Below, piece by piece: positions 13,892-18,960 of a stretch of 18,960 nt of DNA; position 1 is the stretch's first letter; each line of letters opens with the position of its first letter. The DNA lies in the NCBI GenBank assembly GCA_050292445.1, contig JBNKLQ010000105.1, positions 1 through 18,960 of the forward strand. The letters run 5' to 3'. The notes under the pieces were generated by a model. The model saw only the letters and a program-made list of their open reading frames with translations, was not told the origin of the DNA and searched no databases. The position numbers were made by a program, and so were the translations under genes. Origin of the DNA: Leptofilum sp050292445 (GTDB lineage Bacteria; Chloroflexota; Anaerolineae; Promineifilales; Promineifilaceae).

Positions 13892-16153
13892 TCAATTGTT
13901 GACGACCGGTAAAAACAACTCATACAGTGGCGGGATGTTTTGGTGCCAGCCAATTTTGCCATCTTCAAATGAGGCAAACAGCAAATCCTGCCAGCCATCG
14001 CCGTTCAAATCGGCCGCAAAAAGGGAACGCGCCCCATCAGCTTTGTCTGAGAGAACGTGCGTCGTAAAAGCGGGCGGATCAGCGCCATCGTTTTCATACC
14101 AGATGACTTTGTCATCCGCCTGCGAAGCTGAGAAAACGTCCACGTCCCCATCTTTATCAATATCTGTGGCGTAAACAAATTTGGTGGTTATCGTGTCTGT
14201 GGTGATGGTGTGCGGGGTGAAGCCTGGCAGTGACGCACCGTCATTTTCGTACCAGGCCACAATGTTGTTGTCCCAATAAGCCCCAGAAGTTGCCAGTATG
14301 TCCATGTCGCCATCACCATTGACATCGGCTGCATAAACATGTTGCGAATACAAAAATGTATCCACTAGATGAGGTGTAAAGAGTGGCGGAACAGCACCAT
14401 TGTTCTCAAACCAATACAGATGCTCATTAGCAGACCCACCCACAATGTCAATATCTGTATCACCATCGACGTCCACCGCTACAATTGCAAACACACCTGT
14501 TACGTCTGTGTACACTTCGTGCATAGTGAACGTGGGGGTCAATCCCCCGCTATTTTCATACCAGGCAACCGGCACATCGCCTGCCCCGGAGACAAGGTCT
14601 AAATCATCATCCCCATCCATATCAGCAAAATCTAATGAGACAGGATTTTCGAGGTCTGTCGTGATGGTAAACATGGTAAAGTTGGGCGGTTGGCTACCGT
14701 TGTTAGCGTACCAGGCGATCTTGCCATCTAAACGAGAAGAAGAAACCACATCTAGATGCTTGTCCCCATTGAGGTCGGCGGCGATGACGCGCAACGGCCG
14801 TATCGTGTCCGTCGTTATGGTTCTGGCAGTAAATTCTGGCTTTGCATCCCCATCACTTTCATACCAAGCCACCTGCCCATCATCAGCTGAAGTAGAAAGC
14901 ACATCTATATCCCCATCGCCGTCCATATCGGCCGCATACACGCCATGCGCGCCAAATGTTGGCGTTACAGCATAATGAAACGTAAAGTCCGGCAGGACGG
15001 CACCGTTATTTTCATACCAGACAATTTGCCTGGTTTTGATCGTCAGCAAATCAAGATAGGTATCTTCATCTAAATCTACAGCAAAAACCGAGCGAGAATA
15101 AGCGCCCGTTGTCACCTCGTGGAGGGTAAAGCTAGGCAGTGTGGCCCCGTCGTTTTCGTACCAAATTAGCTGCCCGCTGCTGGTAGAGCCAGACAGCACA
15201 TCCAAATCGCCATCTTTATCCACATCAGCGGCAGAGACGGCCCAAGGAACCAAAGCTGCGTCTGAGACGATGTGAGGCGTGAAGGTAGGCAGTGTAGCTC
15301 CATCATTTTCATACCAGGCGATGGTATTGTCCCCAACTGAGGCCGACAAAATATCCAGATGACCGTCCTTATCAACATCTGCCACAAAAACGGCCGCTGC
15401 GCGAACGGCCGTATCCGTGATCACATGTGCTGTAAATGTGGGCACCGTGCCACCATCATAGGCAAACCACACAATTGAATCGGCCCCATACCCGGCCACA
15501 ACCAAATCGATATCCCCATTTTTGTCCAAATCAGCTGGATAGACAGCGTAAGCGCCATCCAATGTGTCGGTAACAATGTGTTGGGTAAACAAAGCATCGT
15601 TGTTTTCGTACCAGGCAACGGTGTTATCGCCACTCGAAGCCGTGAGTACATCCTGATCACCGTCACCGTCGAGATCGGCCGTTTTTATGGCACGTGGCCC
15701 ATCAACACCAGGAGCTAACAAATGCGCTACAAACTGAACAGGTTGGCCACCCTGGTTTTCATACCAATAGATGGCATCTTCCAGTAATGCACCAACCAGC
15801 AAATCCAAATCACCATCCTGGTCTAAATCGGCCGTGGCCAATGCTTCCACATCCTCAAAGGCGGTTGGCAACAGATGAATCGTGAAGATTGGCTCAGAAA
15901 AACCGCGATTTTCGTACCAAAGCAGTTGCCCACCAACCAAACCACCGGAAAATAGATCCAGATCGCCATCCTGGTCGATATCGACAGGTTGCAAAACAGA
16001 TGTATCGTGTGGCGTAGCGGTCAATAATTGTTGTGGGGAAAATGTCGTTTGCTTTGGATCAGAGCTACCTTGAACCAGAGTGGTCCGAAGCACGAACAAA
16101 AAAGTTATACTCAGACTGATCAAGAGGCCTAGGACTACATAGCGACGGAACAT
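13892..16153 (-). CDS. Secreted 14-repeat FG-GAP/VCBS beta-propeller protein with LPxV tail
   Basis: 753 aa. A signal peptide or anchor (MFRRYVVLGLLISLSITFLF, then RTTLVQGSS) is followed by 14 repeats of about 51 residues. Each repeat has a calcium-loop motif DxDxDGDxDxL, a strand, WYEN(D/N)GA and P.FT.H. The Asp loops start at residues 58, 109, 160, 208, 259, 310, 360, 409, 460, 511, 561, 610, 664 and 715. Blade 7 (DLDEDTYLDLL) is the most degenerate. Such FG-GAP repeats fold into seven-bladed, Ca-binding propellers; 14 repeats suggest two propellers in tandem. The last residues are PLYELFLPVVNN. The function is probably cell-surface binding; no catalytic domain is present. A strong GGGAGGAG ribosome site (16157-16164) sets the start. 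First gene of the minus-strand run. Confidence 0.87.
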   Translation of the reverse strand: MFRRYVVLGLLISLSITFLFVLRTTLVQGSSDPKQTTFSPQQLLTATPHDTSVLQPVDIDQDGDLDLFSGGLVGGQLLWYENRGFSEPIFTIHLLPTAFEDVEALATADLDQDGDLDLLVGALLEDAIYWYENQGGQPVQFVAHLLAPGVDGPRAIKTADLDGDGDQDVLTASSGDNTVAWYENNDALFTQHIVTDTLDGAYAVYPADLDKNGDIDLVVAGYGADSIVWFAYDGGTVPTFTAHVITDTAVRAAAVFVADVDKDGHLDILSASVGDNTIAWYENDGATLPTFTPHIVSDAALVPWAVSAADVDKDGDLDVLSGSTSSGQLIWYENDGATLPSFTLHEVTTGAYSRSVFAVDLDEDTYLDLLTIKTRQIVWYENNGAVLPDFTFHYAVTPTFGAHGVYAADMDGDGDIDVLSTSADDGQVAWYESDGDAKPEFTARTITTDTIRPLRVIAADLNGDKHLDVVSSSRLDGKIAWYANNGSQPPNFTMFTITTDLENPVSLDFADMDGDDDLDLVSGAGDVPVAWYENSGGLTPTFTMHEVYTDVTGVFAIVAVDVDGDTDIDIVGGSANEHLYWFENNGAVPPLFTPHLVDTFLYSQHVYAADVNGDGDMDILATSGAYWDNNIVAWYENDGASLPGFTPHTITTDTITTKFVYATDIDKDGDVDVFSASQADDKVIWYENDGADPPAFTTHVLSDKADGARSLFAADLNGDGWQDLLFASFEDGKIGWHQNIPPLYELFLPVVNN

Positions 16154-16156
16154 GGG

Positions 16157-16164
16157 CTCCTCCC
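16157..16164 (-). promoter_or_regulatory. Strong Shine-Dalgarno sequence of the FG-GAP gene
   Basis: On the minus strand GGGAGGAG ends 3 nt before the ATG at 16153 (AGCCC after the GGAGG core). It is one of the best ribosome sites in the window and confirms the start just before the signal peptide. Confidence 0.65.
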
Positions 16165-16240
16165 TTTCAATGTTTAATGTTGGAAAGCTGTTTGAGTGGC
16201 TCGCCGATCGTTATCTGGCACAAACAAGTCGATAGCAGTA

Positions 16241-16246
16241 TATAAT
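16241..16246 (+). promoter_or_regulatory. TATAAT box of the acetyltransferase gene
   Basis: A perfect TATAAT at 16241-16246 lies 37 nt before the ATG at 16283 in the divergent gap with the FG-GAP gene. No good -35 hexamer stands at 16-18 nt; the closest, CTGGCA at 16215-16220, is 20 nt away. A promoter call is therefore reasonable but not firm. Confidence 0.45.
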
Positions 16247-16282
16247 TTTTGGCTTTATTATTCAATGGAGAAGGCACTGGAA

Positions 16283-16738
16283 ATGGAGCAAAACAATTTG
16301 ACAATACGGCCGTTTCAACCATCAGATCAAGCGGCCACCAAACAACTCATCCTGGCTGGTTTGGCCGATCATTGGGGCACGCTGGATCCCACACTCAACC
16401 CCGATCTCAATGACATTGTTCATAGCTACCAGGGAGAAACATTTTTGCTGGCGGTGCAAGATGAGGAGATTATCGGCTGTGGGGCTTTAATCACGGAAAA
16501 GGGGATGGCGGGATACGGCCGTATCGTCCGCATGTCTGTCAAAAAAGAAAATCGTCGGCAAGGGATTGGCCAGCTCATTTTGCACCACCTCCAGTTAGCA
16601 GCAAAACAGTGTCAATTCCACAAGATCGTTCTAGAAACTACTCAAACTTGGCTCGATGTCGTAGCTTTTTACCAGGCCAATGGCTTCCAAATTATCGGTC
16701 AGCAGGATGGCGACACTCATTTTGAGAAAGCGATTTAG
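16283..16738 (+). CDS. GNAT-family N-acetyltransferase
   Basis: 151 aa from the ATG at 16283. This start is chosen because GGAGAAGG (16267-16274) lies 8 nt upstream; an in-frame ATG at 16265 has no ribosome site, and a GTG at 16196 would precede the TATAAT box. The sequence opens with NLTIRPFQPSDQ, the standard first strand and helix of GNAT proteins. Motif A is IVRMSVKKENRRQGIGQLI, with the acetyl-CoA pyrophosphate loop RRQGIG (91-96); motif B follows in IVLETTQTWLDVVAFYQANGF, the usual fYe..GF signature. Substrate unknown: amino acid, polyamine or antibiotic are all possible. Its stop codon overlaps the stop of the convergent MFS gene by 4 nt. Confidence 0.85.
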   Translation: MEQNNLTIRPFQPSDQAATKQLILAGLADHWGTLDPTLNPDLNDIVHSYQGETFLLAVQDEEIIGCGALITEKGMAGYGRIVRMSVKKENRRQGIGQLILHHLQLAAKQCQFHKIVLETTQTWLDVVAFYQANGFQIIGQQDGDTHFEKAI

Positions 16739-18039
16739 TCCCCCGCAGACCAAAACGCCTGGACGCGCTCATGGGTTGAATTCTGCCGCGACCAACTGTA
16801 AAAACTAACCCAGCCAAACGAGAACAACACCCCCATTCCCGCAAACAACAGGGCTGTCTGGTTCAAGCCCCACAACGGTGAATCCTGCAACACACCTGCC
16901 AACAGTGTCGAAATCGACTGAGTCAGCGTCAGCATGGCAAACTCAAAGGCAAACACCCGGCCTCGGTACCGATCCGGCACCACAATTTGCAGCAAAACGG
17001 CCGAAAACACCCACATGGTTCCGCTGCCCACTGTACGCACAAAGGTCGCCAGCAAAAACAGACCAAACGTTGGGGCAGTTGCCAAACCCCAGATGCCGAT
17101 TGCCACCAGCGCCATTCCAATCGTTGCCCCCAAAATCAACCTGGGAGGACGGCTGCCCAAGGCCCGCCGCATAAACAAAGGTCCTAAACCTGTTCCCAAC
17201 CCACTCATCACATAGATGATGCCCAATGAGGCAGTACCACCATCTTCAATATGCAGTGCTGCTGCCAGAGGAAACATCGTTAGAGGAAATACATTATTGG
17301 CAAAGCTGATCTCCAAAACATTAACCGCGCCCCACACCAGGGAACCAGTCGCCTTAATCAAGCTGAGAGTGAGTAGATACGGCCGTCCCCACAAATAGCG
17401 AAACCCATCCACAAAGTCAAGCCAGCCCCCCTGGCTTTCCTCCCCCGGCAAAGCTTGCACAACCTTTAAAGTGATTCGACTAATAAACCAGGCCGAAAGC
17501 ACAAAAGTTAGCGCATCCAAAACAAATGCGGTTTCTGCCCCAAAAACGGCCGCAACCACCCCACCCAGAAACGCGCCCAAAGCCAGCATCGTGCTCCAAG
17601 TAAAGCTATCCAAGGCATTCGCCGTCACCAACTCTCGTCGATCAACGACCATTGCCACAACGGCCGAACGAGCTGGCGTAAACAAGGCACTTAAAGCAAA
17701 CTGGACCACCGTCAGCAAATAAAAAACCCAAACCTGACCCGTGACCCCCGCAACTAAAAAGCCCAAAACCACAATCGCCCGCAACACATCAGAAATAACC
17801 ATCAAATTCCGACGGTTATACCGATCAGCCAAAACGCCTGCTAGGGGGCTGAATAAAAACAGTGGCAAAAATCGAGCCAAAAAAAGGTAGCTAATAGCTA
17901 CCCCAGAATTGCTCAATTCAGTTATCAACTCCGCTGCTGCGATCAGATTAAACCAATCACCCAGCTGAGATACAACATTACCCAACCATAAATGACGATA
18001 ATTTCTGTTATTCCTCAACAGGAAAATATACTCTTGCAT
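16735..18039 (-). CDS. MFS transporter (MFS_3/EntS-like)
   Basis: 434 aa, about 12 membrane segments. The N-terminal pattern YRHLWLGNVVSQLGDWF and ARFLPLFLFSPLAGVLADRYNRRNLM (motif A, about 68-81) is typical of the MFS_3 branch that contains the enterobactin exporter EntS and many macrolide/drug efflux proteins. So is the TM4-TM5 stretch ALFTPARSAVVAMVV...ELVTANALDSFTWS. Export of a hydrophobic or siderophore-like molecule is a reasonable inference; no substrate can be named. AGGTG lies 7 nt before the ATG. It stands alone between the GNAT gene (convergent, stops overlapping) and the rRNA operon, whose transcription runs toward it on the same strand, with the 5S terminator in between. Confidence 0.85.
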   Translation of the reverse strand: MQEYIFLLRNNRNYRHLWLGNVVSQLGDWFNLIAAAELITELSNSGVAISYLFLARFLPLFLFSPLAGVLADRYNRRNLMVISDVLRAIVVLGFLVAGVTGQVWVFYLLTVVQFALSALFTPARSAVVAMVVDRRELVTANALDSFTWSTMLALGAFLGGVVAAVFGAETAFVLDALTFVLSAWFISRITLKVVQALPGEESQGGWLDFVDGFRYLWGRPYLLTLSLIKATGSLVWGAVNVLEISFANNVFPLTMFPLAAALHIEDGGTASLGIIYVMSGLGTGLGPLFMRRALGSRPPRLILGATIGMALVAIGIWGLATAPTFGLFLLATFVRTVGSGTMWVFSAVLLQIVVPDRYRGRVFAFEFAMLTLTQSISTLLAGVLQDSPLWGLNQTALLFAGMGVLFSFGWVSFYSWSRQNSTHERVQAFWSAGD

Positions 18040-18087
18040 TCAAAACACCTATTCGAATGGGTTGAGAAAAGAAGAAAAAACAGAGAG

Positions 18088-18100
18088 GAAAATAAAAAGG
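18088..18100 (-). terminator. T tract after the 5S helix, terminator of the rRNA operon
   Basis: On the minus strand the 3' side of the 5S closing helix extends into CCTTTTTATTTTCC. The helix AAGGTCTCTTGG/CCAAGAGACCTT (18215-18226 with 18097-18108) is 12 bp and perfect, so the end of 5S together with the T run can terminate the operon. A second T/C-rich stretch follows to about 18060. Confidence 0.55.
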
Positions 18101-18222
18101 TCTCTTGGCAATGACCTACTCTCCCAGGGAGTCGCCCCCCAAGTACCATCAGCGCTAGCGAGCTTAACTTCCGGGTTCGGGATGGGACCGGGTGTACCTT
18201 CGCCGCTCAAATCACCAAGAGA
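18101..18222 (-). rRNA. rrf: 5S ribosomal RNA
   Basis: About 122 nt, read on the minus strand from TCTCTTGGTGATTTGAGCGG to the complementary CCAAGAGA end. Conserved 5S features are present: the ACACCCGGTCCCATCCCGAAC segment of loops B/C, GGAAGTTAAGC, GATGGTACTTGGG and GGGAGAGTAGGTC. Helix I closes by at least 8 bp, extended to 12 with flanking bases. The ends are estimated from the helix and may be a few bases off. It is the last gene of the operon, 95 nt after 23S, the usual 16S-23S-5S order. Confidence 0.93.
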
Positions 18223-18317
18223 CCTTCTTATAAACAAAAAGATCAATTAATACTAAATAGTAATCCAAAACCACAAATTATGTATTCGTCAGAAAACCGA
18301 ATTCTCCGTATCAAGTG

Positions 18318-18960
<643 letters not shown>

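Larger units (their letters stand above)
22..17386. repeat. ACGGCCGT: 34 dispersed copies of a perfect 8-bp palindrome
   Basis: I counted 34 exact copies, starting at 22, 207, 802, 1120, 1192, 1600, 1877, 2344, 2945, 3299, 3922, 4844, 5101, 6462, 6824, 7311, 8325, 8759, 9595, 9623, 10596, 10918, 11454, 11958, 12360, 12447, 12611, 13005, 13569, 14794, 15405, 16306, 16515 and 17379. At near-even base composition about 0.3 copies are expected in this length. All but one (8759) are inside genes and none is in the rRNA. Many extend to AACGGCCGTT or GAAACGGCCGTTTC. Near-copies (GCGGCCGT, TCGGCCGT, ACGGCCGA) are also frequent. The hand count may be off by one or two. Confidence 0.95.

Noticed and set aside
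13930..16010. Regularly spaced DNA repeats as a CRISPR array
   Set aside because: The roughly 153-bp period is in frame with a long open frame and reflects FG-GAP protein repeats; units are diverged and there are no short identical repeats with spacers.
16196..16282. N-terminal extension of the acetyltransferase from GTG 16196 or ATG 16265
   Set aside because: The GTG lies upstream of TATAAT; the residues before the conserved NLTIRPF strand are unlike GNAT proteins, and only the ATG at 16283 has a ribosome site at good distance.
22..17386. ACGGCCGT copies as binding sites of the NarL-type regulator encoded here
   Set aside because: They are almost all inside genes and spread evenly, not in promoters, so a local transcription factor operator does not explain them.
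18049..18250. Open frames on both strands around 18049-18250
   Set aside because: They lie over the 5S rRNA and its T-rich flank; the RNA call explains the sequence fully.

Overview
The window looks like a chromosomal segment from a Chloroflexota bacterium, probably of the Anaerolineae/Caldilineae/Ardenticatenia kind. I infer this from several features together: large secreted beta-helix and FG-GAP proteins that end in a short (Y/F)LPxV tail, NarL-type two-component genes beside ABC-2 transporters, and moderate GC. The assignment is an inference, and the 23S rRNA fragment at the right edge would settle it. No phage, transposase, CRISPR array or tRNA is visible. Coding density is high; the longest gap without a gene is about 268 bp (1278-1545).

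Left part (1-5640): the C-terminal tail of a sensor histidine kinase runs off the left edge. It faces a lipoprotein-like clan GH-A glycoside hydrolase on the minus strand. A plus-strand cluster follows: ABC-2 type ATPase, its permease, then a NarL/LiaS-type membrane histidine kinase and its LuxR-type response regulator. This reads as an exporter with a dedicated two-component system.

Middle (5641-8882): a stand-alone NAD-type malic enzyme with a strong Shine-Dalgarno sequence and a long-stem terminator, then a minus-strand single-domain response regulator (GTG start) and a DUF3307-like membrane protein.

A co-directional minus-strand run (16153 down to 8883) carries six genes with gaps of 33, 30, -1, 63 and 54 nt and ends at a T-tailed hairpin. 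Its first two genes encode a secreted 14-repeat FG-GAP protein (probably two seven-bladed propellers) and a secreted parallel beta-helix protein with an exact 163-residue triplication; both end in the same kind of LPxV tail. Next come a VOC-fold protein, a translationally coupled membrane protein of unknown function, a drug-efflux-like MFS transporter and an NAD(P)-binding SDR-like protein.

Right part (16154-18960): a divergent GNAT acetyltransferase with a TATAAT box, a convergent second MFS transporter whose stop codon overlaps that of the GNAT gene, then the end of an rRNA operon on the minus strand (5S, and the 3' part of 23S running off the window).

The most unusual signal is spread over the whole window: the perfect 8-bp palindrome ACGGCCGT occurs 34 times in 18.96 kb, where about 0.3 would be expected by chance, almost always inside genes and never in the rRNA. 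It behaves like the HIP1 octamer of cyanobacteria and leaves a visible trace in the proteins (recurrent ETAV/TAV, NGR/YGR and RP).
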